Shown: positions 1 through 9,628, counted from the stretch's first letter. The stretch is 64,000 bases of DNA from Pelagibius litoralis (GCF_011683915.1 NZ_JAAQPH010000007.1:124001-188000), one strand, 5' to 3'. The notes: generated by a model not told the origin, from the letters alone. Program-made: numbers and translations.

Positions 1-42
1 GCCACTTATGTCACAGCTTATCGCGTTGATCCAGTATCTAGA

Positions 43-58
43 AACAGCGAAAGCTGTT
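43..58. other. Small perfect hairpin after the acyl-CoA synthetase gene
   Basis: AACAGC and GCTGTT pair perfectly around a GAAA loop as read on the plus strand. The hairpin lies about 45 bases beyond the stop codon of the minus-strand acyl-CoA synthetase gene. No T-run follows it on either side, so it is at best a weak terminator or an RNA-stabilising hairpin. The first 100 bases of the window hold no other feature that I can support. Confidence 0.25.
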
Positions 59-103
59 GTTCACCGGATGGCCGCAAAGACCGAAAGGTTACACCATTGA
101 CGG

Positions 104-1897
104 TTAACGCTTTTCGTAGAGCGCTTCCAGGGCAGCGCCATAAGCTTCGCGTATTTTGTGGCGGCGGATCTTCAGGGTCGGCGTCATCATGCCGTTTTCC
201 ACCGTGAAGGGCTGGGGCAGGATCGTGAAGCGCCGGATTTTCTCCAGCGGCGAGAGTTCCTTGTTCACCTTGTCGACCACCGTCGAGACCGCCGAACGGA
301 AGTCCGGGTCTTCGGTAAGGTCCGCAAGGTTGTCCGGCTTGCCGTTTTGCGCCGCCCAGGTTGTGATGAACTCGTCGTCCGGCACCAGCGCAGCCACGAG
401 GTTGGGCCGCTTGTCGCCGTAGACCATGGCCTGGATGATTTCCGTCTGCAGGGTCAGGATGCCCTCAACACGCGCAGGCGAAACGTTATCGCCGCCGGAG
501 AAGACGATGATGTCCTTCTTGCGGTCGGTGATCATCAGGTAGCCGTCTTCGTCAAGCTTGCCGATATCGCCGGTGTGGAGCCAACCGTCTTTCATGACCT
601 GGGCCGTCGCCGTTTCGTCGCGCCAGTAGCCGTTCATCACCAGTTCGCCGCGGATCAGAATCTCGCCGTCATCGGCGATCTTCACCTCGACGCCTTTGAA
701 AGGCGGGCCGACCGTATGAAGCTTCACCTTCCAGGGCGGATTGGCGGAGACCACCGGCGCCGTCTCGGTCTGGCCGTAACCCTGGAGAATCGGCAGACCG
801 AGGGCCGTGAAGAACAGGCCGATGTCGAAATTGAGGGCGGCGCCGCCCGACACGATGGCCTTGATCCGCCCACCGAAGCGGCCACGGATTTTGTTGCGCA
901 CCAGAATTTCGAGGAAGAAGTCCTGAAACTTGTCCAGCAGCGTCAGCTTTTCGGGCGTGAGGTAGTGCCGGCGCCCGATGTCCTCGGCCTTGGCGAAGAG
1001 TTTCGCTTTCAACCCGCCTTCTTTTTCCATGTTGCGGCGGATTTTCAGGTGCATCGACTCATAGAGCCGCGGCACGGCGGTCAGGATTGTCGGTCTGGCT
1101 TCACCCAGGTTGCGCAGCAGGTTTTCGACCCCCTCGGCATAATAGATCTCGGCGCCGATGGTGATCGGGAAGAACTGCCCCGCGGTGTGCTCGTAGGCGT
1201 GCGACAGCGGCAGGAAACAGAGGAAGACCTCTTTGCCCAGGCCGACCTTCTTCAGCAGCTCGTAGGCCCCCATGCAGTTACAGATCATTGCGCCGTGGCT
1301 CAGCATCACGCCGCGCGGCACGCCGCCGGTACCGGAAGTATAGATGATGCAGGCGGTATCGCCGCGCTTGGCCCGGGCCGCATAATCGATCACGTCGTCG
1401 GGCATGGCGCGCCCGCGTTCCATCACCGTCTGCCAGAGGTGGACCGCTTTGGGGCCGGCCTGACCCTGCTGCAGGTCCTCCATCGCCACGACCCACTGGC
1501 AGTCTCCTGAATCCATCACTGCCGGCATCAGCTTCTGTGCCAGCGCGCGCGTCGAAACGATGGCGCCGACCGCACCGCTGTTGGTGAGGATATGCAGATG
1601 GTCTGCGGGAAGGTTGGTGGTGTAGGCAGGAACGGAGATCGCCCCGGCGGCCATGATCGCCAGGTCGGCGATCAGCCATTCCGGCCTGTTCTCGGCAACC
1701 AGAACCACCCGGTCGCCGCGCTGCAGCCCAAGGTCGCGCAATCCGCGCGTCAGGTCCTTGACCTGCTCTGCGATCGCCCCCCAGGTCTGGGCCTGATAGA
1801 CGCCGTCCGTCTTGGACCAGAGAAAGTTGTCGTCACGCCGCGCCGCGGCCTGTTCGAAAAACACTGCTGTAAGCGACGGCCAGGCCGTGAAGTCCAT
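104..1897 (-). CDS. Long-chain acyl-CoA synthetase (AMP-forming)
   Basis: The product activates fatty acids to acyl-CoA through an acyl-adenylate and belongs to the ANL adenylating superfamily. The P-loop reads TSGTGG at about residues 187-192, where TSGTTG is usual. The adenine-binding stretch GYGQTE and the hinge/core-8 region with GDIGKLDEDGYL and TDRKKDIIV follow in the normal order. At 597 residues it has the length of bacterial FadD15-like enzymes. I chose the ATG at 1897 because GGGGGAG lies five bases upstream of it. The frame stays open to 2029, but that N-terminal extension is not family-like. The gene is transcribed away from the oligopeptidase gene. The chain-length preference cannot be read from the sequence. 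It may supply acyl-CoA for beta-oxidation or for the PHA made by the nearby synthase. Confidence 0.9.
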   Translation of the reverse strand: MDFTAWPSLTAVFFEQAAARRDDNFLWSKTDGVYQAQTWGAIAEQVKDLTRGLRDLGLQRGDRVVLVAENRPEWLIADLAIMAAGAISVPAYTTNLPADHLHILTNSGAVGAIVSTRALAQKLMPAVMDSGDCQWVVAMEDLQQGQAGPKAVHLWQTVMERGRAMPDDVIDYAARAKRGDTACIIYTSGTGGVPRGVMLSHGAMICNCMGAYELLKKVGLGKEVFLCFLPLSHAYEHTAGQFFPITIGAEIYYAEGVENLLRNLGEARPTILTAVPRLYESMHLKIRRNMEKEGGLKAKLFAKAEDIGRRHYLTPEKLTLLDKFQDFFLEILVRNKIRGRFGGRIKAIVSGGAALNFDIGLFFTALGLPILQGYGQTETAPVVSANPPWKVKLHTVGPPFKGVEVKIADDGEILIRGELVMNGYWRDETATAQVMKDGWLHTGDIGKLDEDGYLMITDRKKDIIVFSGGDNVSPARVEGILTLQTEIIQAMVYGDKRPNLVAALVPDDEFITTWAAQNGKPDNLADLTEDPDFRSAVSTVVDKVNKELSPLEKIRRFTILPQPFTVENGMMTPTLKIRRHKIREAYGAALEALYEKR

Positions 1898-2080
1898 CTG
1901 CTCTCCCCCGGGGAAGTCTTGTTGCCCCTGTCGATCCCTTGCCGCTATCTTTGCGCAGCGCCCGTTTCGGGATCTGGCGGCTTTGTGACTGGTCTCCCAG
2001 TATTTGCGGTCTATATCGCAGGGGGTCAAGTTGTTGTATTGATTGCTCCCCTTTTGAGCAGTGTTTTTTGAGGTAGGGAT

Positions 2081-3871
2081 TTGGACGCAAAACCGGTAAT
2101 GGACGAAGCCCTGGGCGAACTGCCCGCCTGGGATCTCAGCGATCTCTATCCCGGACCCGATTCAGAGGCTTTGAAGCAGGATCTGGCGCAGAGCGAAGAC
2201 CGCGCCGACACCTTCCGGAAGACCTATTCGGGCAAGCTGGCCACGCTTGACGGGGCGGCCTTGGGAGAGGCGATTGCCGCTTTCGAAGCGATCCAGGAGA
2301 GCCTGGGGCGGATCATGAGCTACGCCCAGCTGGTCTATTCCGGTGACATGAGCGATCCGGAGGTTTCGCGCTTCTTCCAGGGCATGCAGGAACGCTCGAC
2401 GACGATCTCCAGTAATCTGCTGTTCTTTGCCCTGGAGCTGAACCGCCTCGACGACGATGTCCTGGATCAGAAGCTGGCGGCGCCGGAGCTGGCGCACTAT
2501 GGCCCCTGGCTGCGCGATCTGCGTGCCATGCGGCCGCACCAGTTGTCTGACGAGGCCGAGCAGCTGCTGCACGAGAAGTATGTTGTCGGCCGCGCCGCCT
2601 GGACCCGGCTGTTCGACGAGACCATGGCCGGTCTGCGGTTTCCCTTTCGCGGCCAGTCCCTGACCTCGGCGGAGGTGGTCAACCACCTGACCGACCGTGA
2701 CCCTGCTGCAAGACGGGAGTCGGCCAAGTCGCTGGGGCATGTCCTGGGCGAGAACATGCGCACTTTCTCCCTCATTACCAACACACTGGCCAAGGACAAG
2801 GAGATCGAAGACGGCTGGCGCAGCTTTGCCCGGCCGGTCACTTCGCGCAACCTGGCGAACTTTGTCGAGGATGAGGTCGTCGACGCCCTTGTCGGTTCCG
2901 TTCACCGGGCCTATCCACGTTTGTCGCACCGCTACTACGCGCTCAAGGCCAGGTGGTTCGGGGTTGAGACCCTGCCGTACTGGGATCGCAACGCGCCGCT
3001 TCCCGAAGATGACGACCGTCTGATTCCCTGGCAGGACGCGCGTCAGCTGGTGCTGAACGCCTATGCCGATTTTTCCCCGGCACTGGCGGCGATCGGTAAG
3101 CAGTTCTTCGATCAGGCCTGGATCGACGCGCCGGTACGCCCGGGCAAGGCGCCCGGTGCCTTCGCCCATCCGACCGTACCCAGCGCCCATCCCTATCTGC
3201 TGCTGAACTACCAGGGGCGGACCCGCGACGTGATGACCCTTGCCCATGAGCTGGGCCACGGCGTGCACCAGGTCCTGGCAGGCCCGCAGGGCCATTTGAT
3301 GGCGGAAACGCCGCTGACTCTGGCGGAGACGGCCTCGGTCTTTGGCGAGATGCTGACCTTCCAGTCGATGCTGCGGGCGGAAAGCAAGCCGCAGCAGCGC
3401 AAGATCATGCTGGCCTCCAAGGTCGAGGACATGCTGAACACGGTGGTTCGCCAGATCGCCATGCACGAGTTCGAGACCCGTGTCCATGACGAGCGCCGCG
3501 GCAATGAACTGCTGCCGGAACGGCTCGGCGAGATCTGGCTGGAAACCCAAACCACCAGTCTGGGGCCGTCAATCGCCTTCGACGACGACTATCGGCACTT
3601 CTGGGCCTACATTCCGCACTTCATTCACGTGCCGTTCTATGTCTACGCCTATGCTTTCGGCGATTGCCTGGTGAACTCGCTCTATGCGGTCTATCAGGGG
3701 GCGGAAGCCGGGTTTGCCGAGAAGTATCTGGCGATGCTGAGCGCCGGCGGCAGCAAGCGGCACAAGGAATTGCTGGCGCCCTTCGGCCTGGACGCCTCCG
3801 ACCCGGCCTTCTGGGACCGCGGGCTTTCGCTGGTAGAGAGCCTCATCGACGAGCTGGAAACCATGGATTAG
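2081..3871 (+). CDS. pepF: M3 family oligoendopeptidase F
   Basis: This is a cytoplasmic zinc metallopeptidase of the M3 (thimet/PepF) family that cleaves short peptides. The HELGH zinc motif is at residues 389-393. The downstream glutamate helix TLAETASVFGE provides the third ligand region, and the HxxxG-like HFIHVPFYVYAYAFG stretch near the C terminus is typical of the family. The protein has 596 residues, a normal length, and no signal peptide. The start is TTG at 2081 with GAGG just upstream. The next in-frame ATG, at 2099, has no clear ribosome binding site, but the family-like sequence begins only after it, so either could be used. The gene is divergent from the acyl-CoA synthetase. Confidence 0.9.
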   Translation: MDAKPVMDEALGELPAWDLSDLYPGPDSEALKQDLAQSEDRADTFRKTYSGKLATLDGAALGEAIAAFEAIQESLGRIMSYAQLVYSGDMSDPEVSRFFQGMQERSTTISSNLLFFALELNRLDDDVLDQKLAAPELAHYGPWLRDLRAMRPHQLSDEAEQLLHEKYVVGRAAWTRLFDETMAGLRFPFRGQSLTSAEVVNHLTDRDPAARRESAKSLGHVLGENMRTFSLITNTLAKDKEIEDGWRSFARPVTSRNLANFVEDEVVDALVGSVHRAYPRLSHRYYALKARWFGVETLPYWDRNAPLPEDDDRLIPWQDARQLVLNAYADFSPALAAIGKQFFDQAWIDAPVRPGKAPGAFAHPTVPSAHPYLLLNYQGRTRDVMTLAHELGHGVHQVLAGPQGHLMAETPLTLAETASVFGEMLTFQSMLRAESKPQQRKIMLASKVEDMLNTVVRQIAMHEFETRVHDERRGNELLPERLGEIWLETQTTSLGPSIAFDDDYRHFWAYIPHFIHVPFYVYAYAFGDCLVNSLYAVYQGAEAGFAEKYLAMLSAGGSKRHKELLAPFGLDASDPAFWDRGLSLVESLIDELETMD

Positions 3872-4012
3872 CGCGTTCCGGAACCTGCAGGCTTTGTTGA
3901 TGAACTGATTTGCCTCAAGGCGCCACCGGCGACTTTGCGGTTTTCTGGTCTGGTTGTTGTTCTCGGGCGATCCGCCGGGATTGCCGATGCGCACTGCCTG
4001 CCGGAGGCTGCT

Positions 4013-5935
4013 GTGACAACCAAACCCCGACTTTCGAAGCGCCTTAATGCTGGCGGTCCCGATGCTGGCCATTCGTACATTGACCGGGGGGCGCCGCCGT
4101 CCCCTTTGCCGGTGCCGCCTGGCGAGACAGAACGCCCCGATACCGCCCGCCTGCCGGATCTGCCCGGTTATGCGGTCGGCGACGATGTCGACCCGGTACC
4201 GCCAACGCTGGCCGGGCTGTTCGGTGGTGAGGTTCTTGATCGCATGCTGCATGTCGGTATGGCGCGGGTCACCGCGGGCATTTCACCCGCGGCCCTTGGC
4301 CTGGCCTTTGCCGATTGGTGGATGCATCTGGCCATGGCGCCGGCCAAGCAGGCCGAGCTTTCCCAACTGGCCTGGTCTCATGCCACCCGCCTGGCGCTCA
4401 ACACGGCGCGCAGTGCCGGCGGTCTTGCCGCGCCGCCCTGCATCCGGCCCCAACATCGCGACAAGCGCTTCGACGACCCGGCCTGGCGGCGGCAGCCCTT
4501 CAACACCATCGCTCAGGGTTTCCTGCTGACCCAGCAGTGGTGGCAGGAAGCGACGACCGGTGTGCGCGGCGTCTCCCGGCATCACGAAGCGGTCGCTTCC
4601 TTTGTGGCGCGGCAGTTACTCGACGTTCTGTCGCCCTCCAACTACCTGGCGAGCAATCCCCTGCTGCTGCGCGAAACGGCGGAGCAGGGCGGGGCCAACC
4701 TCTATCAGGGATGGTTGAACGCGTTGGAGGACGGAGAGCGCCGCATGACCGGCCGCGGCCCGGCGGGCAGCGAGGCCTTTCGCCCGGGACGGACACTCGC
4801 GGTGACGCCGGGCAAGGTGGTCTACCGCAACGACCTGATGGAGTTGATCCAGTACAGCCCGACGACGGGGAAGGTCTACCGCGAGCCGCTGCTGATCGTC
4901 CCGGCCTGGATCATGAAGTACTACATTCTCGATCTTTCGCCCGGGAATTCGCTGATCCGCTATCTGGTGGGGCAGGGTCATACGGTTTTTGTGATTTCCT
5001 GGAAGAACCCTGGTTCCGAAGAACGCGATCTGGGTATGGACGACTACCGCCGCCTGGGGATCATGGCGGCGTTGGCCGCCGTCAACGCCATCCTGCCGGA
5101 TCGCCAGGTCCATGCGGTTGGATACTGTCTGGGCGGCACGCTGTTGAGCATTGCCGCCGCCGCCATGTCTCGCGATGGCGACGACCGCCTGAAGTCGGTA
5201 ACCCTGCTGGCCGCGCAGGCCGACTTCACCGAAGCCGGCGAGTTGATGCTGTTCATCGACGAGAGCCAGCTCACCTATCTGGAAGACATCATGTGGGCGC
5301 AGGGTTATCTGGACACCAGCCAGATGGCCGGCGCTTTCCAACTGCTGCGGTCCAACGATCTCATCTGGTCGCGGATGGTGCACGACTACTACTTCGGTAA
5401 GCGCAGCGATCAGTCGGACCTTATGGCATGGAACGCGGATGCCACGCGGATGCCCTATCGCATGCATTCGGAATACCTGCGCCGCCTGTTCCTCAACAAC
5501 GACCTGGCGCAGGGCCGCTATGCGGTTGAGGGGCGGCCGGTGGCGCTCACCGACATCACGGTGCCGATCTTTGCGGTGGGAACCGCCAAGGACCATGTGG
5601 CGCCCTGGCGTTCGGTCTACAAGATCGTCTTGCTGACCGACACGGATGTCACTTTTCTGCTAACCAGCGGTGGTCACAATGCAGGGATCGTTACGCCACC
5701 GGGACACCCCCGGCGGATCTATCAGGTCGTTCGCCTGGGCTTTGAGGATGCCTATCTCGACCCTGACCGCTGGCGTGAGGCCGCGCCGGTGCACAAGGGC
5801 TCCTGGTGGCCGCAGTGGCAGGCCTGGTTGGCCGACCAGTCGGGCGCGCTGGTGGCGCCACCGCCGCTCGGCCGAGCCGAGGCTGGATATCCGGTGCTGG
5901 GGGAAGCGCCGGGCCGTTACGTGCATCAGGCCTGA
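4013..5935 (+). CDS. phaC: Class I poly(3-hydroxyalkanoate) synthase PhaC
   Basis: PhaC polymerises 3-hydroxyacyl-CoA into polyhydroxyalkanoate storage granules. The lipase-like box is GYCLGG, with the nucleophilic Cys at about residue 372 from the chosen start. The catalytic Asp lies in GTAKDHVAPW and the His in SGGHNAG. The N-terminal PhaC_N region, including the SNYLASNP stretch, is intact, and 640 residues fits class I. I chose the GTG at 4013 because GGAGG lies five bases upstream. A TTG at 3935 would add 26 residues that do not look like the family. No phaR, phasin or phaAB gene is adjacent, so the precursor pathway must be encoded elsewhere. Confidence 0.93.
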   Translation: MTTKPRLSKRLNAGGPDAGHSYIDRGAPPSPLPVPPGETERPDTARLPDLPGYAVGDDVDPVPPTLAGLFGGEVLDRMLHVGMARVTAGISPAALGLAFADWWMHLAMAPAKQAELSQLAWSHATRLALNTARSAGGLAAPPCIRPQHRDKRFDDPAWRRQPFNTIAQGFLLTQQWWQEATTGVRGVSRHHEAVASFVARQLLDVLSPSNYLASNPLLLRETAEQGGANLYQGWLNALEDGERRMTGRGPAGSEAFRPGRTLAVTPGKVVYRNDLMELIQYSPTTGKVYREPLLIVPAWIMKYYILDLSPGNSLIRYLVGQGHTVFVISWKNPGSEERDLGMDDYRRLGIMAALAAVNAILPDRQVHAVGYCLGGTLLSIAAAAMSRDGDDRLKSVTLLAAQADFTEAGELMLFIDESQLTYLEDIMWAQGYLDTSQMAGAFQLLRSNDLIWSRMVHDYYFGKRSDQSDLMAWNADATRMPYRMHSEYLRRLFLNNDLAQGRYAVEGRPVALTDITVPIFAVGTAKDHVAPWRSVYKIVLLTDTDVTFLLTSGGHNAGIVTPPGHPRRIYQVVRLGFEDAYLDPDRWREAAPVHKGSWWPQWQAWLADQSGALVAPPPLGRAEAGYPVLGEAPGRYVHQA

Positions 5936-5950
5936 CCGGCGCGCTTCGGG

Positions 5951-6784
5951 TCAGGGGGGTTCCGGGGGCAGGGCGGCGATGTAGTCGCTGTGGACCCAGC
6001 CGGTCGCCTCCGGCTTGCCCTGCGCGTCGAGAACTTCGACGAAGGCCCATTTGCCCTGTTGCGACAGCAGGCTGAGGCGCGTGCCGGCGGCCAGCGGCGC
6101 CTCCGGCAGCTTGGCGCCGTCCAGTCCGGGCCTGTCACGGATGTTGAGATTGGCGGTGGTCTCAAAGAGCTGCGGCGCGTCGCTCTGGCGGCCCAGCGCG
6201 GCGGCACGGAAACTCTCCATGGGAAAGGCCGGCCCGGGGTCGGTCTTGCGGTCCGGGGCGACATCGTCGTGGCCCAGAACGTCGGCCAGATCATAGTGAC
6301 GGCAGAGGGCGGTGGCGGCTTCAAGGGCGGTGGCGATCTGCGCCTCGCTGTAGCTGTGCCAGCCGCGCCGTCTGCCGCCGTTCTTGTGACGCGCCACCAG
6401 GACCTGGTCTTTGGGATAATCGCGGCCGAACCAGGCGCGCCATTGGTCGCCTTGGCGGTCCAGCGGGCCGGCGTTGTCCAGTTCGATGCCGATGGAGTGC
6501 CGGTTGAGCCCACTGAGGCCCTGCCAGCGGCTGACGCCGGCATGCCAGGCGATGCGGTTGAAGGGCACCAACTGGGCGATGGCGCCGTCGCGCCCGATCA
6601 GAAGATGGGCAGAGGCGCTGGACTCACGCTTCGTCATGTGGCGCAGCGAGCCTTCGAAAGAGCCGCCGGCAGTGTAGTGCATGATCAGGAAGCGCGGGGT
6701 CAGTACGCCGCTGCGGTTGGGGCTTTCCGCGTAACGAACGGGCTCCCCGCTGTCGAGATGCAGGCGGTGGCGGCGGATCTGCAT
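5951..6784 (-). CDS. N-acetylmuramoyl-L-alanine amidase (Amidase_2) with C-terminal SH3 domain
   Basis: The N-terminal two thirds is an Amidase_2/AmpD-type zinc amidase that cuts the bond between N-acetylmuramic acid and the stem peptide. Zinc-ligand regions are visible as MHYTAGG (about residue 36), AWHAG and LGHDDVAPDRKTDPGPAF near residue 160-175. The C-terminal 75 residues (LNIRDRPG...WVHSDYI) form a bacterial SH3-like domain that probably binds cell wall. The 277-residue protein has no obvious signal peptide, so a cytoplasmic role in muropeptide recycling, as for AmpD, is possible. However, SH3 fusions are more often seen on wall-acting enzymes. The gene converges on phaC with only 15 bases between the stops. 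GGGAG lies about ten bases before the ATG. Confidence 0.88.
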   Translation of the reverse strand: MQIRRHRLHLDSGEPVRYAESPNRSGVLTPRFLIMHYTAGGSFEGSLRHMTKRESSASAHLLIGRDGAIAQLVPFNRIAWHAGVSRWQGLSGLNRHSIGIELDNAGPLDRQGDQWRAWFGRDYPKDQVLVARHKNGGRRRGWHSYSEAQIATALEAATALCRHYDLADVLGHDDVAPDRKTDPGPAFPMESFRAAALGRQSDAPQLFETTANLNIRDRPGLDGAKLPEAPLAAGTRLSLLSQQGKWAFVEVLDAQGKPEATGWVHSDYIAALPPEPP

Positions 6785-6914
6785 GGCTTTCGTTCTCCCA
6801 ATCGGCGTTTTCGTTCAGTCTATGGCAAAGCCCTAATGCATGACTGCGACACTCTGGTGGTATTCCTTTTGCTCATCGCTGGACTTCTGCCCCCTGCGGG
6901 CCCAAGTTCTAGCC

Positions 6915-8297
6915 ATGCCTGAGATTGATGACGAAAACCAAGAACTTAACGAGGCGGACACCTCCCGCCTGTCGGGCCGTATGCGCCGCTATGCCAAGGT
7001 CGGTACCTCGGTCGGCGGGCTGGCCGCCCAGGTGGTGGGCGCGCGCTACCTTGGCATCGGCCTTGACCGGGGCAAGCATTCCTCGGATTTGAAGGCGGCG
7101 CTCGGTGGGCTGAAGGGCCCGCTGATGAAGGCGGCGCAGATCCTGGCTACCATTCCCGATGCCCTGCCCAAGGAGTATGCCGAGGAGTTGCGCCAGCTAC
7201 AGTCCAACGCCCCCTCAATGGGCTGGCCCTTCGTGAAGCGGCGCATGCGTGCCGAACTGGGGCTGGACTGGCAGAAGAGATTCCAATCCTTCGAGCACGA
7301 AGCGGCGGCGGCGGCGTCCCTGGGCCAGGTGCACCGCGCGGTCGGCCCCGACGGGCGCGACCTTGCCTGCAAGCTGCAATACCCGGACATGCTTTCCGCC
7401 GTCGAGGCCGACCTGCAGCAGCTGAAGATTCTCTTCGGCATCTATCGCCGCTACGACAAGGCCATCGATCCGTCCAACGTCTATCACGAACTGGCCGAGC
7501 GCCTGCGTGAGGAACTGGACTACGAGCGCGAAGGCCGTCACATGCTGCTCTACAAGGACATGCTGTCGGACGAGGCCGGCGTGCACATTGCCGACCTGCT
7601 GCCGGAACTATCGACCCAGCGCCTGCTCACCATGACCTGGCTGGAGGGCAAGCCACTGCTCGACTTCGTGAAGGGTTGCGACAGCGTGGAGCAGCGCAAC
7701 GCGGTGGCCATGAACATGTTCCGCTGCTGGTACGTGCCCTTCTATTACTACGGCATCATTCACGGCGATCCGCATCTCGGCAACTACACCATCCGCCAGG
7801 ACGGCACGGTGAACCTGCTGGATTTCGGCTGTATCCGCGTGTTCCCGCCTGTTTTCGTAAAGGGCGTGATCGATCTCTATTTCGCGCTGGAGCGCGACGA
7901 CCCGGAGCTGGCGGTGGAGGCCTACCGCACCTGGGGCTTCGACAATATCAGCAAGGATCTGCTGGCGGCGCTCAATCTCTGGGCCGCCTTCCTCTATGCC
8001 CCGCTGCTGGAGGACAAGCCGCAGCGGATCATGGGCGATAAGGGCAGCCTCTACGGCGCCGAAGTGGCGGGAGAGGTGCACAAGGAACTGCGCCGCCTGG
8101 GCGGCGTGACGCCGCCGCGTGAATTCGTGCTGATGGACCGCGCGGCGGTCGGCCTCGGTTCGGTCTTCATGCACCTGGACGCCGAGATCAACTGGCACCG
8201 GATGTTTCACGAACTGATCAGTGGCTTCGACGTGGATGCGTTGGAAAAGCGCCAGGCCAAGGTGCTGAAAGCCCAGAAGCTGCCACTGCCGGAGTGA
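6915..8297 (+). CDS. ABC1/UbiB (AarF) family kinase-like protein
   Basis: This is an atypical protein kinase-like protein of the ABC1/ADCK/UbiB family, whose members support ubiquinone biosynthesis or membrane lipid handling. The Ala-rich nucleotide loop with AAAASLGQVH, the conserved Lys in DLACKLQYPD, the catalytic-loop region HGDPHLGNY and the metal-binding LLDFGCIR are all present. The KxGQ-like signature is degenerate (LMKAAQILATIPDALP). The protein has 460 residues and lacks the C-terminal transmembrane helices of E. coli UbiB, so it resembles the soluble ADCK-like branch. The start ATG at 6915 is chosen because the 25 codons before it are not family-like. Neither start has a convincing ribosome binding site. 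No ubiE or ubiJ is adjacent. Confidence 0.85.
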   Translation: MPEIDDENQELNEADTSRLSGRMRRYAKVGTSVGGLAAQVVGARYLGIGLDRGKHSSDLKAALGGLKGPLMKAAQILATIPDALPKEYAEELRQLQSNAPSMGWPFVKRRMRAELGLDWQKRFQSFEHEAAAAASLGQVHRAVGPDGRDLACKLQYPDMLSAVEADLQQLKILFGIYRRYDKAIDPSNVYHELAERLREELDYEREGRHMLLYKDMLSDEAGVHIADLLPELSTQRLLTMTWLEGKPLLDFVKGCDSVEQRNAVAMNMFRCWYVPFYYYGIIHGDPHLGNYTIRQDGTVNLLDFGCIRVFPPVFVKGVIDLYFALERDDPELAVEAYRTWGFDNISKDLLAALNLWAAFLYAPLLEDKPQRIMGDKGSLYGAEVAGEVHKELRRLGGVTPPREFVLMDRAAVGLGSVFMHLDAEINWHRMFHELISGFDVDALEKRQAKVLKAQKLPLPE

Positions 8298-8339
8298 GTG
8301 CTGGCCCGTCTCCAGCTCTGTATTTGCGCGCGAGCACTC
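8296..8339. terminator. Inverted repeat between convergent genes, possible terminator
   Basis: GAGTGCT at 8296-8302 and AGCACTC at 8333-8339 are perfect inverted copies separated by 30 bases. They fill the short gap between the convergent ABC1-like gene and the LysR gene. A bidirectional terminator is the natural reading, but the loop is long and there is no T-run. Confidence 0.3.
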
Positions 8340-8352
8340 CAGAGCGCGAACT

Positions 8353-9240
8353 TCAGCCGGGCTTCGCTTGTTTTGAGAAAACTTCGCCGACCCATTTGGT
8401 GATAGCCTGGATACGATCGAGATTGCGCAACTCTGAATGGACTAGCAACCAAAGCTCGCGGACCGGATAATCCGGGCTCTTGCTTGGTTTCGTTCTCCTC
8501 AGGCGGGGATCCCGGTCTGCGACCAGGCAGGGCAGCAGGGATTGCCCGTAGCCCGCCGCAACAGCCTCGAAGGCCGCTTCGGTGTCGTTGACTTTGAGCG
8601 GCGCTGCTTGACCTGAGTCTTTCCGCACCATCGCCGCCATCCAACGCGCCTGCGGGAGATGTGCCATCGTTTCTTCGTAGGTGACCCAAGGAAGGGATGC
8701 TGCTCCCATTTTGTCGTGAGAAGCAGCTGCGTAGGGAGCGTAGCGCAGCCCCTCTACGCGCCGTGCCTTGACTCGCATCCCGCCGCTTTGCGGTCGCGAC
8801 AATCTAAGGGCCATGTCGGCCTCGCGCCGGGTCAGACTGAGGTCTCTGGCCTCGGCGACCAGTTCAACCCGCAACTTCGGATGTTGGTTGAGTAGCTGAT
8901 TTGCCGTCGGGGCCAATACGCGGTTGATGATGAAGGGAACGGAAGTGAGCCGCACGACACCCGACACACCGCCGTCGCTCGACGGTGGAGTTACAAGGGC
9001 GCCGAGATCCTGTTCCATGCGTCCGGCGATGGCTGCCAAGGCTTCTCCAGCCTCGGTCAGTTCCAGGCGACCGTCCGACAGCCTCTGATAGAGGCGCCGA
9101 CCCAATGCGATTTGCAGCGCCCCCAGTCGCCGCGAAACAGTGGTGTCGTCGACGCCGAGGAAGCGGGCGGCCTCAGCCAGCCGCTCCTTGCGGCTGATGG
9201 CCAGGACGTATCGCAGATCATTCCAGTTCAATGCCTGCAT
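8353..9240 (-). CDS. LysR-family transcriptional regulator
   Basis: This is a DNA-binding regulator of 295 residues. The winged helix-turn-helix occupies residues 5-65, with EAARFLGVDDTTVSRRLGAL as the recognition region. A LysR substrate-binding domain follows (VRLTSVPFIINRVLAP onward). The gene is divergent from the YciI-like gene. The 80-base gap carries an inverted pair, CTGCAA at 9255-9260 and TTGCAG at 9284-9289, that could be its operator. By analogy with other LysR pairs it may control that neighbour. The inducer is unknown. I chose the ATG at 9240 because the HTH begins almost directly after it, as in the family. Confidence 0.88.
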   Translation of the reverse strand: MQALNWNDLRYVLAISRKERLAEAARFLGVDDTTVSRRLGALQIALGRRLYQRLSDGRLELTEAGEALAAIAGRMEQDLGALVTPPSSDGGVSGVVRLTSVPFIINRVLAPTANQLLNQHPKLRVELVAEARDLSLTRREADMALRLSRPQSGGMRVKARRVEGLRYAPYAAASHDKMGAASLPWVTYEETMAHLPQARWMAAMVRKDSGQAAPLKVNDTEAAFEAVAAGYGQSLLPCLVADRDPRLRRTKPSKSPDYPVRELWLLVHSELRNLDRIQAITKWVGEVFSKQAKPG

Positions 9241-9254
9241 TGTTGCGCTTTCGT

Positions 9255-9289
9255 CTGCAAGATTTCGCCTAGATCATGCAGTTTTGCAG
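9255..9289. promoter_or_regulatory. Possible LysR operator in the divergent gap
   Basis: CTGCAA (9255-9260) and TTGCAG (9284-9289) are inverted halves 23 bases apart in the gap between the lysR gene and the yciI-like gene. The position fits a LysR binding region. The spacing is larger than the usual T-N11-A box, so the assignment is weak. Confidence 0.25.
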
Positions 9290-9331
9290 AGCTAGCGTCA
9301 TCTGAAAACAGACTGAGCTATGGAGACGAAA

Positions 9332-9628
9332 GTGCCCTACGCCGTTCTATTCGAAGACAATCCCGACAAGGGAACCGACCTGCGTGCCCGGCATATGCCC
9401 GCGCACCTTGCCTTCCTTGAAAAGAATGCGGCAAAGATCACCGCCGCAGGTCCTCTCTTGTCGTCGCTGGGACAGCCGCAAGGCGGGCTCTGGCTTGTCG
9501 AGGCGGAAAGCGAAGAGGAGGTTGAGGCGCTGGTGAAGGAAGACCCGTTCTGGCCGACCGGCCTGCGGCTTTCGGTACGCGTTGTGACGTGGAAGCAGGT
9601 CTTTGCGGATGGTCAGCGCCTGATCTAG
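9332..9628 (+). CDS. YciI-like protein
   Basis: This is a small protein of the YciI (YCII-related, ferredoxin-like alpha+beta) family. Conserved features visible are RARHMPAHLAFL, with the family His, followed by GPLL and FWPTGL. The biochemical role is unknown; some relatives are dehalogenase- or muconolactone isomerase-like. I prefer the GTG at 9332 because GGAG lies six bases upstream and the product then begins MPYAVLFEDNP, as in relatives. The ATG at 9320 adds four residues and has no clear ribosome binding site. The stop codon interlocks with the stop of the convergent RND permease gene in a shared CTAG. The gene is probably controlled by the divergent LysR regulator. Confidence 0.8.
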   Translation: MPYAVLFEDNPDKGTDLRARHMPAHLAFLEKNAAKITAAGPLLSSLGQPQGGLWLVEAESEEEVEALVKEDPFWPTGLRLSVRVVTWKQVFADGQRLI